From: Chloroflexota bacterium
GTDB taxonomy: Bacteria; Chloroflexota; DTOL01; JACQYG01
Assembly (NCBI GenBank): GCA_016208345.1
Contig: JACQYG010000305.1
Span: forward strand, 1 to 15,066
Direction of reading: 5' to 3'
DNA length: 15,066 nt
The translations under genes and the position numbers were made by a program. The notes under the pieces were generated by a model, which had not been told where the DNA came from, searched no databases, and saw only the letters and a program-made list of their open reading frames with translations. This document shows, piece by piece, positions 7,244 to 14,018 of this stretch (position 1 is the first letter of the stretch; the number at the start of each line of letters is the position of its first letter).

Positions 7244-8638
7244 CTAGTAGGCGTTCTTGCCCGACAGGGCCACCCAGATGGTCCTGAGGATGATCTTGAA
7301 GTCCAACAGTAGGGACCAGTTCTCGATGTAGTACAGGTCGTAACGGGTGCGCTCTTCGATCGAGGTGTCGCCCCTGAGCCCATTCACCTGGGCCCAGCCG
7401 GTGACCCCGGCTTTTTCCCAGTGGCGGTCCATGTAGCGGGGGACCTGCTTCCTGAATTGCTCCACATAGACCGGGCGCTCCGGCCTGGGCCCCACGACGC
7501 TCATCTCCCCCAAGAGGACGTTGATGAATTGCGGCATCTCATCGATGGAAAACCGCCGCAGGAAAGTGCCCAACCTGGTGCGGCGGGGATCATTTGCCGT
7601 GGTCCAGCCGGGGCCGTTGGCCTCGGCATCGGCTTTCATGGAACGGAACTTGATTACCTGGAACGGCTTTCCGTCCAGGCCCACCCGCTCTTGGACGTAA
7701 AATACCGGCCCTGGAGAATCAAGCTTGATCAGCAAGGCCATGAACAAGAGAAGAGGGGAGAAGATGACCAGAAACGCCTCACTGAAGACCAGGTCGATGA
7801 TGCGCTTGGCGCCCAGGCGCCAGCCCCGCAGGGCGGCATCGCGAATGCTCACCAGGGGCATGCCAGAGAGATCCCCGATGCTCACCTCGGAGGATATCAT
7901 CTGGAAAACGTCCGGGTAGACGCGCACGCTTACCTTTTCTCCTCCACACAGGGATACCAGGGAGATGATCTCCTGATGCGGGGCATGGGGCAGGGCGATG
8001 ATGACCTCGTCCACCTTTTTATCGCGGATCGCCTCCACAATACATCCTTCCCCTCCGCAGACCGTCACCCCCTCCACCTCCTTGAGGCCAGGGTCATTGT
8101 CGATGAAACCCACTACCCGATATCCCAACTCCGGAGATTCTCTAATGGTGTGCATGATCCGGCGGCCCACCGAGCCACCGCCGATGATGAGCACCCTGTG
8201 TTGGTCCCATCCGTGGGCCCGGAGCACCGCCAGGATAAATCCATTGACCACCCGGAGGGAGAAGACAAAGAAGATGGTCAAGAGCCACATATAAGCTAGC
8301 ATCAGGCGAGGGGGGTCGTATTCCGATTTCAGGACCAGCGCGGAGACGGCGATGGCCGCCACCGTGCCCACCGAAACCGCTACGAAGACGTAGTACAGCT
8401 CATCCAGCCGCGAGAAGCTGCGCTGCATAAAGTACAGCTTGTAGAACGCGAAGGTAACGAGCAGGGTCAGGTCATAGATCACGATGACCCGCAGGTATCC
8501 TGAAAGGGGAGCGATGTTCTGGGGAGCTGGCACTTCGGTGCTCAGGCGGAGGAAGTACGCCAGCACAAAAGCAAAGGTGAACATTGCCAGATCACTGGCC
8601 GCCTGGTAGATGGCAAAAAAGAGGTCGGTCCTTTTCAC
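7244..8638 (-). CDS. Polyprenyl-phosphate sugar phosphotransferase starting exopolysaccharide synthesis (WcaJ/WbaP type)
   Basis: The 464-residue membrane enzyme moves a sugar-1-phosphate from a nucleotide sugar to undecaprenyl phosphate, the first step of polysaccharide assembly. Four N-terminal membrane segments lie at about 14-32, 49-69, 80-103 and 111-139. A CoA-binding-like Rossmann domain follows with VLIIGGGSVGRR (149-160). Another hydrophobic segment (about 283-305) leads into the bacterial sugar transferase domain, with FQVIKFRSMKADAE (326-339), RRFSIDEMPQFINVLLGEMS (361-380), VVGPRPERP (381-389) and GVTGWAQVNGLRGDTS (411-426). The start is GTG, three bases after the preceding stop, with GAGGGG about nine bases upstream inside the preceding gene. 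The first sugar, glucose or galactose, cannot be told by eye. No convincing terminator was found downstream. Confidence 0.92.
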   Translation of the reverse strand: MKRTDLFFAIYQAASDLAMFTFAFVLAYFLRLSTEVPAPQNIAPLSGYLRVIVIYDLTLLVTFAFYKLYFMQRSFSRLDELYYVFVAVSVGTVAAIAVSALVLKSEYDPPRLMLAYMWLLTIFFVFSLRVVNGFILAVLRAHGWDQHRVLIIGGGSVGRRIMHTIRESPELGYRVVGFIDNDPGLKEVEGVTVCGGEGCIVEAIRDKKVDEVIIALPHAPHQEIISLVSLCGGEKVSVRVYPDVFQMISSEVSIGDLSGMPLVSIRDAALRGWRLGAKRIIDLVFSEAFLVIFSPLLLFMALLIKLDSPGPVFYVQERVGLDGKPFQVIKFRSMKADAEANGPGWTTANDPRRTRLGTFLRRFSIDEMPQFINVLLGEMSVVGPRPERPVYVEQFRKQVPRYMDRHWEKAGVTGWAQVNGLRGDTSIEERTRYDLYYIENWSLLLDFKIILRTIWVALSGKNAY

Positions 8639-8641
8639 TCG

Positions 8642-9511
8642 TTATCCCCTCGGCCGCACCAGGGCCCAGACAATGGCCAAAGCGCCCCGCAACAATATCC
8701 CGGTGAAGATGAGCCAATTCAAGAGAAAGAAGGTGTTTGCGGCGTAGTGCTTTCGATGGAAGATGTACATGGAACGATAGAACTCAAAACTGGTGCGCAG
8801 CGGTCGCTGCTTGGAGGACTCCCTTTTGTAGTGGAGCACCTGCACCTTGGGGTAATAGTAGATCTTCCAGCCCTTCTGTTTGATCCGGAAGGCCCAGTCC
8901 AGATCCTCGCCGTACATGAAGAAGCTCTCATCCAGGAGCCCAGCCTGCTCTATGGCCTGCCGGCGCACCATCATGAAGGCGCCCACCACCGAATCCACCT
9001 CGGCAGTCTCATCGGGGTCCAGGTAAGTTAGATTGTAGCGGCCGAAGCGGGGGCTTCCAGGAAGGATCCTGGACAACCCAGTCATCTGATAAAATGACAC
9101 CAGGGGGGTGGGAAAGCTGCGCCGGCAAGCCAGGTCCAGGCTGCCATCGGCCCGCACCAGTTTGGGACCGGCAGCTCCAGCCTCAGGGTGCTCCTCCATG
9201 AAAGATAACATCTGGCTGAGGGCATTGGTTGGCAGAACCGTGTCCGGGTTCAGCAGCAGGATGTACCGTCCGCTGGATTGCCGCAGGCCGAGGTTATTGG
9301 CGTAAGCGTACCCACCGTTCACCGGGCTGATCATTACCTTGACCTGGGGGTATTCGGTTCTTACCATCTCCGGCGAGCCATCGTTGGACCGGTTGTCGAC
9401 TACGAAGACTTCGTAGGTGAAATCGCCCCGACTGGCAAAGATGGAGCGCAAGCACTCCCGGAGTAATTCGCGAGTGTTATAACTTACACTGATTATCGAC
9501 AGGTCAAGCAT
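8642..9511 (-). CDS. GT2 family glycosyltransferase, rhamnosyltransferase-like
   Basis: The 289-residue GT-A enzyme probably adds a sugar from a nucleotide donor to a lipid-linked or surface glycan at the inner membrane face. Near the N-terminus are SIISVSYNTRELLRECLRSI and VFVVDNRSNDGS (36-47). The metal and donor site is LLLNPDTVLP (85-94), the late acidic motif is YGEDLDWAFRI (200-210), and SVVGAFMMVRR lies between. These blocks resemble WbbL-type rhamnosyltransferases, but specificity is not provable here. A hydrophobic C-terminal segment (about 261-284) anchors it to the membrane. ATG at 9511 is preferred over the adjacent GTG at 9514, with AAGG six bases upstream. It lies 55 bases after the other GT2 gene and three before the sugar phosphotransferase gene, so these enzymes are probably made together. 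Confidence 0.9.
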   Translation of the reverse strand: MLDLSIISVSYNTRELLRECLRSIFASRGDFTYEVFVVDNRSNDGSPEMVRTEYPQVKVMISPVNGGYAYANNLGLRQSSGRYILLLNPDTVLPTNALSQMLSFMEEHPEAGAAGPKLVRADGSLDLACRRSFPTPLVSFYQMTGLSRILPGSPRFGRYNLTYLDPDETAEVDSVVGAFMMVRRQAIEQAGLLDESFFMYGEDLDWAFRIKQKGWKIYYYPKVQVLHYKRESSKQRPLRTSFEFYRSMYIFHRKHYAANTFFLLNWLIFTGILLRGALAIVWALVRPRG

Positions 9512-9566
9512 CACACGCCTTTGACCCGAAAACAGGCAAAAACGACCGCGGCGAACTCTCCTCCGT

Positions 9567-10544
9567 TTACCTGTGGCGCGCGCCTCCCCGCAAACGCCAG
9601 AACAACCCCACGGGATAGCCGATCATTTTGGCCAGATCCCCCGTAACGCGGATCACCGGCACCAGGATGGTCGCTTGCACGCGATGCGCCAGGGGCCAGC
9701 CGCGCATCATGGGCCAGAGCCGCCGATACGGCCGCCAGAGATAGACCAGAGCACCGGCCAGGACCAAGAGCCACAGAGATTTATACCAAAATCCAATGGC
9801 AAGTGCAAGCAGCCCCAGGGTATAGACAGCGTAGCGGATCAGGTGCCGTTTGCGCCAGAGATCGGCCTTGCCATCGCCCCGGGCATAGCGGAAGTACTGG
9901 AGGAAAAAGGACCTCAGGCTGGAACGAGGGCGAAAGTGGGCGATGGCCTGGGGAACGAATTCAAATCGAAGTCCAGCTTGCCGCAGGCTGAGGTCAAACA
10001 CCAGGTCTTCGCAATAGTCTAGCCACTCCGGATAGCCGCCGACTGTTTCCCAGGCGGCTTTGGTAAAAGCCACCGACCGGCTGGAGGGCAGGAAGCTCTC
10101 CGGCGAGATCTCCCCCAGAGACGGAAGCGCCGTGGCCCCCATGGCTGCCTCGAAGACACCCTCAGGGTCCGCGAGAAAAAAGCCGCTCACCACGCCCGGC
10201 ATGGCCTCGTCGGGGTTTCGGCCGTTTTCCCAGGGCCTGGCCAGCTCCTCCAGCCAGCAGGGCTCCAGACACACCCCGGCGTCGGTGCTGGCGATAATCT
10301 GGCCTGAGGCAGCCCGAATGGCCGCGTTGCGGCCCTGCGAGATGTTGCTGCCCGGCAAGGTCAGGACTTCGATGGGCATCCCGGAGGCCGCGAACTCCTG
10401 GATGATCTCTGTGGTTCTATCGGTGGAACCGCCGTCGGCAATGATAATCTCGTCTGGCGGTCGCGTCTGAGCGCGCAAAGACACCAGCAGATCACCGATG
10501 GACTTCTCCTCGTCCTTCACGGTGCAGATCACGGATATCTTCAT
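9567..10544 (-). CDS. Membrane-associated GT2 family glycosyltransferase
   Basis: The 325-residue product has a GT-A catalytic domain (about 1-225) starting KISVICTVKDEEKSIGDLL. Motifs are IIIADGGSTDRT (33-44), the donor/metal site ASTDAGVCLEP (85-95) where STDAG replaces the usual DxD, and YCEDLVFDLSLRQAG (177-191), which supplies the late acidic residues. Two membrane segments follow (about 238-253 and 258-274), then a basic, partly hydrophobic tail. This layout is seen in enzymes that glycosylate polyprenyl-linked or membrane lipids. Donor and acceptor are unknown. The start ATG has no clear ribosome site, and the gene begins 50 bases after the cooC-like gene, so it may be expressed from the promoter of that gene; this is inference. 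Confidence 0.87.
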   Translation of the reverse strand: MKISVICTVKDEEKSIGDLLVSLRAQTRPPDEIIIADGGSTDRTTEIIQEFAASGMPIEVLTLPGSNISQGRNAAIRAASGQIIASTDAGVCLEPCWLEELARPWENGRNPDEAMPGVVSGFFLADPEGVFEAAMGATALPSLGEISPESFLPSSRSVAFTKAAWETVGGYPEWLDYCEDLVFDLSLRQAGLRFEFVPQAIAHFRPRSSLRSFFLQYFRYARGDGKADLWRKRHLIRYAVYTLGLLALAIGFWYKSLWLLVLAGALVYLWRPYRRLWPMMRGWPLAHRVQATILVPVIRVTGDLAKMIGYPVGLFWRLRGGARHR

Positions 10545-10594
10545 GTCAGGTCACGGTCTCTAAGCCAGGTCAGCGCCAGGGTTGCCAGAGCACT

Positions 10595-11389
10595 CTAGAA
10601 ATGCGACCGAACTGCCAGCAGCTCTCCCAGCATCGCCTTAATGGTTCTGGCCTCGGCCACCAGGCCAGCGTCCAGGTCATAGACCGATTTTCCCGCCAGG
10701 TCGGCCTCGATGGCCAGGGGGCTGTAAGACAGATAACCCAGCACCGGGACATCGGGCAAGCTCCTCAGGATGAACTCCTTGTCGCTTTCCGATCGTACCT
10801 TGCAGCCCACGGCGAAGACGTGAGGGATACGGATGTCGCCGGCTAAGGCAGCAATGGTATGGGCGGTCTCCACCGAGCGCAGTCCCGGCTCCACCACTAC
10901 GATCATGGCGTTCACCGCCTCGGCAGTGCCCCGGCCCAGGTGCTCCACGCCCGCCTCCATGTCCATGAGCACCACCTGGGACCTCTCCAGCAGGAGGTAC
11001 CGGACCAGGCTTTTCAACAGCACGCTCTCCGGGCAGACGCACCCGCTGCCTCCCTTCTTGACCGTGCCCATCACCAACAGCCTGACGTCGTGGTAGCGGG
11101 CGCTATACCGCTCGGGGATGTCGTCTACCCGGGGATTCAAGCGGAAAATACCGCCCATGGTGCCGGGCTTGGCGCCGGTGCGTTCCTCGATCAGGTCCTT
11201 CATCTCCGAAATGGGGACGATGCTCCGGGCTAATTCTGCCGGGAAGCCCAGGGCCGAGGCCAGATTGGCATCGGGATCGGCATCTATGGCGATTACTTTA
11301 TGGCCTTCCTCAGCGTAAAGTCGGGCCAGCAGGCTGACCAGGGTCGTCTTGCCCACTCCGCCTTTGCCGCTAACCGCCAGTTTCAGCAT
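10595..11389 (-). CDS. cooC: CooC-type nickel-insertion ATPase (carbon monoxide dehydrogenase maturation factor)
   Basis: The 264-residue MinD/SIMIBI ATPase starts MLKLAVSGKGGVGKTTL with a deviant Walker A (8-16, signature Lys 9 and Lys 14). AIDADPDAN (34-42) is switch I, and VVLMDMEAGVEHLGRGT carries the Walker B region. GSGCVCPE puts a Cys-x-Cys pair at 117/119, the metal-binding pair that holds Ni at the CooC dimer interface and sets CooC apart from MinD, ParA and NifH. Family members load nickel into the C-cluster of carbon monoxide dehydrogenase. ATG at 11389 is chosen over an upstream TTG at 11425, which overlaps the promoter; GGGGG lies about eight bases before it. No CODH or acetyl-CoA synthase gene is in the window, so the partner must be elsewhere. 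A related non-CODH metallochaperone role is possible. Confidence 0.87.
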   Translation of the reverse strand: MLKLAVSGKGGVGKTTLVSLLARLYAEEGHKVIAIDADPDANLASALGFPAELARSIVPISEMKDLIEERTGAKPGTMGGIFRLNPRVDDIPERYSARYHDVRLLVMGTVKKGGSGCVCPESVLLKSLVRYLLLERSQVVLMDMEAGVEHLGRGTAEAVNAMIVVVEPGLRSVETAHTIAALAGDIRIPHVFAVGCKVRSESDKEFILRSLPDVPVLGYLSYSPLAIEADLAGKSVYDLDAGLVAEARTIKAMLGELLAVRSHF

Positions 11390-11413
11390 CCATTTTCCCC
11401 CGCAACCATCCAC

Positions 11414-11425
11414 TTGCCGCGGCAA
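11414..11425. promoter_or_regulatory. Perfect 12-bp palindrome at the cooC start-site region
   Basis: TTGCCGCGGCAA is a perfect inverted repeat sharing one base with the -10 hexamer and covering the expected transcription start. This is a typical repressor position. No known regulator can be assigned from the sequence alone. Confidence 0.45.
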
Positions 11426-11453
11426 TTATAGTACAACCGGCTGGAATATTCCA
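11425..11453 (-). promoter_or_regulatory. Promoter of the cooC-like gene
   Basis: On the minus strand a perfect TATAAT occupies 11430-11425. Seventeen bases upstream the -35 position holds TGGAAT (11453-11448), only three of six matches to TTGACA. A perfect -10 with a poor -35 inside a palindrome suggests regulated rather than constitutive expression. The expected leader is about 30 bases. Confidence 0.6.
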
Positions 11454-11454
11454 G
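11441..11454. promoter_or_regulatory. Perfect 14-bp palindrome over the cooC -35 region
   Basis: CTGGAATATTCCAG is a perfect inverted repeat exactly overlying the -35 hexamer of the cooC promoter. It may be an operator or activator site for a dimeric regulator. The regulator is not in the window as far as can be seen. Confidence 0.5.
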
Positions 11455-11602
11455 GCCACCCCGGGCAAAAAGTTGCGGGCAAAAGGAATACCTCCAACTT
11501 TTCCAACACCCTCGGTTAGCTAGAATGCATACACCGCGCTAGCTCGCGGCCTCCAGATCGAACTCCTCGAAGCCCAGCCAGAACCCCGACCCGGTCAGGT
11601 AG

Positions 11603-12139
11603 TCATATTCGCCCTGAAGCACGGTCAGATGTCCCTTCTCTTGTTCTACCAGGCGCAAGTACATAGCCCTGCCATCGGGCGCCCTGAAGCACGGTCAGAT
11701 GTCCCTTCTCTTGTTCTACCAGGCGCAAGTACATAGCCCTGCCATCGGGGTCCGTCGTCTCCCGGGCTGCTCTGGAATACAGTGCAATGGAGTCTTTCTC
11801 GGCCTTGATGCCCCTTTCCAGCGCCCGCAGCTCGGTGGCGTTCGGGGCGATGGCCCCGGCGGCCTGGGCCGATTTCGGAAAGACGAGCCTTCGGCGTCTG
11901 GCCGAGCCTTTGCCCGCCGCAGCCTTCGGGTTCGGCCACTGCGCCGTGCTCTTCAAGGAGGCATAGGCCGTCTCCAGGAGCGTCAGGTGGGTCTGCTCAT
12001 CCCTGGCCAGGGCGCGGAACATCCGCTGTCCCTGAGGATCGGCGGTGATCTCGGCCGCCTGGGTGTAGAAGGCATAGCCGTCTTTCTCCAACTGCATGGC
12101 CGTTTCCAGCGCTAGAAAGGCCCCTTGGGTGTCACTCAT
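11603..12139 (-). CDS. Rubrerythrin-like ferritin-family protein with frameshifted C-terminus
   Basis: The present frame gives 178 residues. Two helical pairs carry di-iron ligands: E18 in LEKDGYAFY, E48 and H51 in DEQTH, E114 in AEKDSIALY, and E144 and H147 in EQEKGH. This is the pattern of rubrerythrin-type four-helix proteins used in oxidative stress and iron handling; no rubredoxin domain is present. A basic linker (about 76-92) separates the halves. After LTVLQG the frame enters the second copy of a 70-bp tandem duplication and yields 25 unrelated residues. Removing one copy restores EYDYLTGSGFWLGFEEFDLE and a stop at 11539-11541 (176 residues), a usual family ending. ATG at 12139 follows AGAGGGAG four bases upstream; an upstream TTG at 12154 is less likely. 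It lies just after the glycosidase-like gene. All metal ligands survive, so activity may remain. Confidence 0.85.
   Translation of the reverse strand: MSDTQGAFLALETAMQLEKDGYAFYTQAAEITADPQGQRMFRALARDEQTHLTLLETAYASLKSTAQWPNPKAAAGKGSARRRRLVFPKSAQAAGAIAPNATELRALERGIKAEKDSIALYSRAARETTDPDGRAMYLRLVEQEKGHLTVLQGARWQGYVLAPGRTREGTSDRASGRI
11610..11749. repeat. Perfect 70-bp tandem duplication inside the rubrerythrin-like gene
   Basis: Copies at 11610-11679 and 11680-11749 are identical over all 70 bases and directly adjacent. Flanking bases differ, so the duplication ends are exact. Seventy is not a multiple of three, so the duplication shifts the reading frame by one. The lack of any difference between copies indicates a very recent event or an assembly artefact. 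Confidence 0.97.
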
Positions 12140-12150
12140 AGAACTCCCTC

Positions 12151-14016
12151 TCAATTTGGGTTCAAAATCAGGCTCAAGGTCGTCACTGCGCCGGCATTTA
12201 CCGGAGCGTCAACCCCACCGGTCCGGTAGCCCGGCAAGGCAGCGGTGAGCACGTACTGGCCGGGAGGCAGGTCCACGAAGCCAAAATAGCCGTTGCCGTC
12301 GGAGGTGACCGAGACGTTGGCCGGGCCGGAGACGCTGACCGTAGCGCCGTCCAGTCCTCGGCCGTCGCGGGCTTTAACCGCCCCTCGGATATGACCCCTT
12401 GTCGGTTGCTCCTTCCAGGGCATGGCCGGCACCCGGGCCCGAGCCTGAAAGACAGGCGAGCCTCCAGGGTTGTAGCTGGTGCTTTGCGTAAGGGCTTTCA
12501 GGAACTCACCGTTGGGCACGGCTGGCTTTCCGGTCCAGCGGTTTTCGGTATTGGTGACGGCGTAGGAATAGATCGAGAGACCAGAAGCGTAGTTTCCCAT
12601 CGCGGAGGCTGCCTGGGCCCGGCGCATCTGATTGAGGGTATTGGCGATGGTGTTCAGGTAGGCCCCCACGCCGATGACGACCTGCCGATTGTAGCGATGA
12701 TTCTTCGACCACTCGATCCAAAGATCATAGGCCGCCTTTCGCTGGGATAGGTTATCTTGAAAGTAGCACATGGGAACGGCAAAATCCAGGATCCCCTCCT
12801 GCAACCAGGCCCGCCAATCCTGGAAGACCTCTTGGTAGGCCCTGGTGTTAGCCCAGTCCGTTTCCCTCACTGGCGGGTTGCCCCAGGGTATGGTAGCGGC
12901 GGAGACCTTAACCTTTGGCTTCGTGGCTACGACTCCCAGCCAGATGCGGCGAACCAGGGCCGTCACCTGATCCCTTCGCCACTGCTGCCAGCGGCGGTCA
13001 TTGGGCTGGGGCCTCCCCGAGGTGCCATATCGAGAATTGTAGCGGTCCAGGCTGACCTGATTGTAGCCCCACTCGATCCCGGGGTAGCGAATGAAGTCCA
13101 GGTGGATGCCATCTACGTCGTAGTTACGCACCACGCTCAGGCAAACGTTGGCCAGGTATTCAGCGGCATCGGGGTGGCCTGGGTCCAGGTAGTCCCCGGG
13201 TTTTCCCTTGTAGGTGGCGGTCATCCAGTTGGCCGACCCCTGGGCCCTGGGCCCGTGGAGATTGTAAACGTGGTTCGGGCTCTTGGGCGGCGCCAGCCGG
13301 GAGGACCAGACGGGCATGACCACCAGCCAGGCATGGACCTCCAGGCGCGGGTTGGCCTGATGGGCTTTGGCGATGGTGTAGGCCAGGGCATCGAAACCCG
13401 GAGCGAAGTTCTTATCCTCTGCCCGGGGCTCGAGGCTTTGATTGTAGTAGGAATCGCCCCGGGCGCGCACCTGCAGAAAAATGGCGTTGAAGCCGGCGGA
13501 CCCGGCTTCCTGCACCAGCTTGTCCACCTGCGCCGGTGTCTTGAAGCCATCGTGGAAGGCATCCACCCAGATGGCCCGGAACTCCTCTCCGCTGGCACGA
13601 GGTACAGCCGTGGGAGCCATCGGTGTGGGGGTTGCAGTAGGAATGATCCGGGTGGCAGTGGCGGTGGCAGGCGGAGCGACGGGCGTACTGGTGACCGTGG
13701 CCGTCGGAGACGCGGTGAGAGTGGCCTGGGGCGTATAAGTGGGCACTGCCACGCCACCATACCGCGACCCGTCCGTAGTGGACGCGGTGAGGGTGGCCTG
13801 GGGCGTATCCGTGGGCACCGGAGGCCAGGTGGGGCCGGGCGAGGGCTCCTGATCAGCGCCCAGTTCCTCCTGGAGTGCCAAGGGCCCGACCACGGTGCCC
13901 CAGGGCGAAATAGTGGTGGTGGCCAGTATCAGCGAGAGGACCAAGAGCGCGGCCAGCCAGGGCCTCTTCGTCAACGACGCCAATGACCGCACCGTGGGTG
14001 GCAGCTCTGCAGGCAA
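12151..14016 (-). CDS. Exported GHL10/DUF187-type glycosidase-like protein with Thr/Pro stalk and C-terminal beta-sandwich
   Basis: From the chosen TTG start the product has 621 residues. A membrane segment (about 19-40, LAALLVLSLILATTT) follows a short basic stretch and should export or anchor it. Residues about 60-140 form a Thr/Pro/Ala-rich stalk with a repeated PTxTPQATLTAS. The catalytic-like domain (about 145-520) starts EEFRAIWVDAFHDGF, has GFNAIFLQVRARGDSYY, YLDPGHPDAAEYL and VDGIHLDFIRYPG, matching the family 10-like hydrolases typified by YngK. A carboxypeptidase-regulatory-like domain (about 543-621) ends the protein with GYFGFVDLPPGQYVLTAALP. An ATG at 14106 would overlap the upstream gene by 88 bases with unrelated sequence, so TTG at 14016 with AGGA ten bases upstream is preferred; GTG at 13992 is possible. 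The glycan substrate is unknown; cell-wall or surface polysaccharide is likely. Confidence 0.85.
   Translation of the reverse strand: MPAELPPTVRSLASLTKRPWLAALLVLSLILATTTISPWGTVVGPLALQEELGADQEPSPGPTWPPVPTDTPQATLTASTTDGSRYGGVAVPTYTPQATLTASPTATVTSTPVAPPATATATRIIPTATPTPMAPTAVPRASGEEFRAIWVDAFHDGFKTPAQVDKLVQEAGSAGFNAIFLQVRARGDSYYNQSLEPRAEDKNFAPGFDALAYTIAKAHQANPRLEVHAWLVVMPVWSSRLAPPKSPNHVYNLHGPRAQGSANWMTATYKGKPGDYLDPGHPDAAEYLANVCLSVVRNYDVDGIHLDFIRYPGIEWGYNQVSLDRYNSRYGTSGRPQPNDRRWQQWRRDQVTALVRRIWLGVVATKPKVKVSAATIPWGNPPVRETDWANTRAYQEVFQDWRAWLQEGILDFAVPMCYFQDNLSQRKAAYDLWIEWSKNHRYNRQVVIGVGAYLNTIANTLNQMRRAQAASAMGNYASGLSIYSYAVTNTENRWTGKPAVPNGEFLKALTQSTSYNPGGSPVFQARARVPAMPWKEQPTRGHIRGAVKARDGRGLDGATVSVSGPANVSVTSDGNGYFGFVDLPPGQYVLTAALPGYRTGGVDAPVNAGAVTTLSLILNPN
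13709..13818. repeat. Near-identical 38-bp repeats in the Thr/Pro stalk
   Basis: Copies at 13709-13746 and 13781-13818 agree at 35 of 38 bases and have a 72-bp period, so the frame is kept. Each encodes PTxTPQATLTAS. The 24-residue period suggests stalk growth by duplication. Confidence 0.85.
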
Positions 14017-14018
14017 TT

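Noticed and set aside
7421..8299. Plus-strand open frame (292 codons) opposite the sugar phosphotransferase gene
   Set aside because: Antisense of a well-supported gene, His/Asp-rich with no recognisable domain.
9512..9566. Possible terminator between the two GT2 genes
   Set aside because: A T5 run follows a GC-rich stretch, but no convincing stem is formed; the genes are likely co-transcribed.
10595..11389. ParA/MinD or tyrosine-kinase role for the P-loop ATPase beside glycan genes
   Set aside because: The Cys-x-Cys pair in GSGCVCPE and the MDMEAGVEHLGRGT block match CooC, and there is no tyrosine-rich tail or Wzz-type membrane domain.
11455..11602. Possible terminator between the rubrerythrin-like gene and cooC
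   Set aside because: Short T runs and a six-base AGCTAG/CTAGCT inverted repeat with a 15-base loop are present, but no stable hairpin directly precedes a T run.
11610..11749. CRISPR-like repeat
   Set aside because: Only two directly adjacent copies with no spacer; it is a tandem duplication within a coding gene.
12757..13986. Long plus-strand open frame (409 codons)
   Set aside because: It lies opposite the glycosidase-like gene, which has clear family motifs. The plus-strand product is rich in Gly, His, Pro and Arg without a recognisable domain, as expected for an antisense frame in GC-rich DNA.
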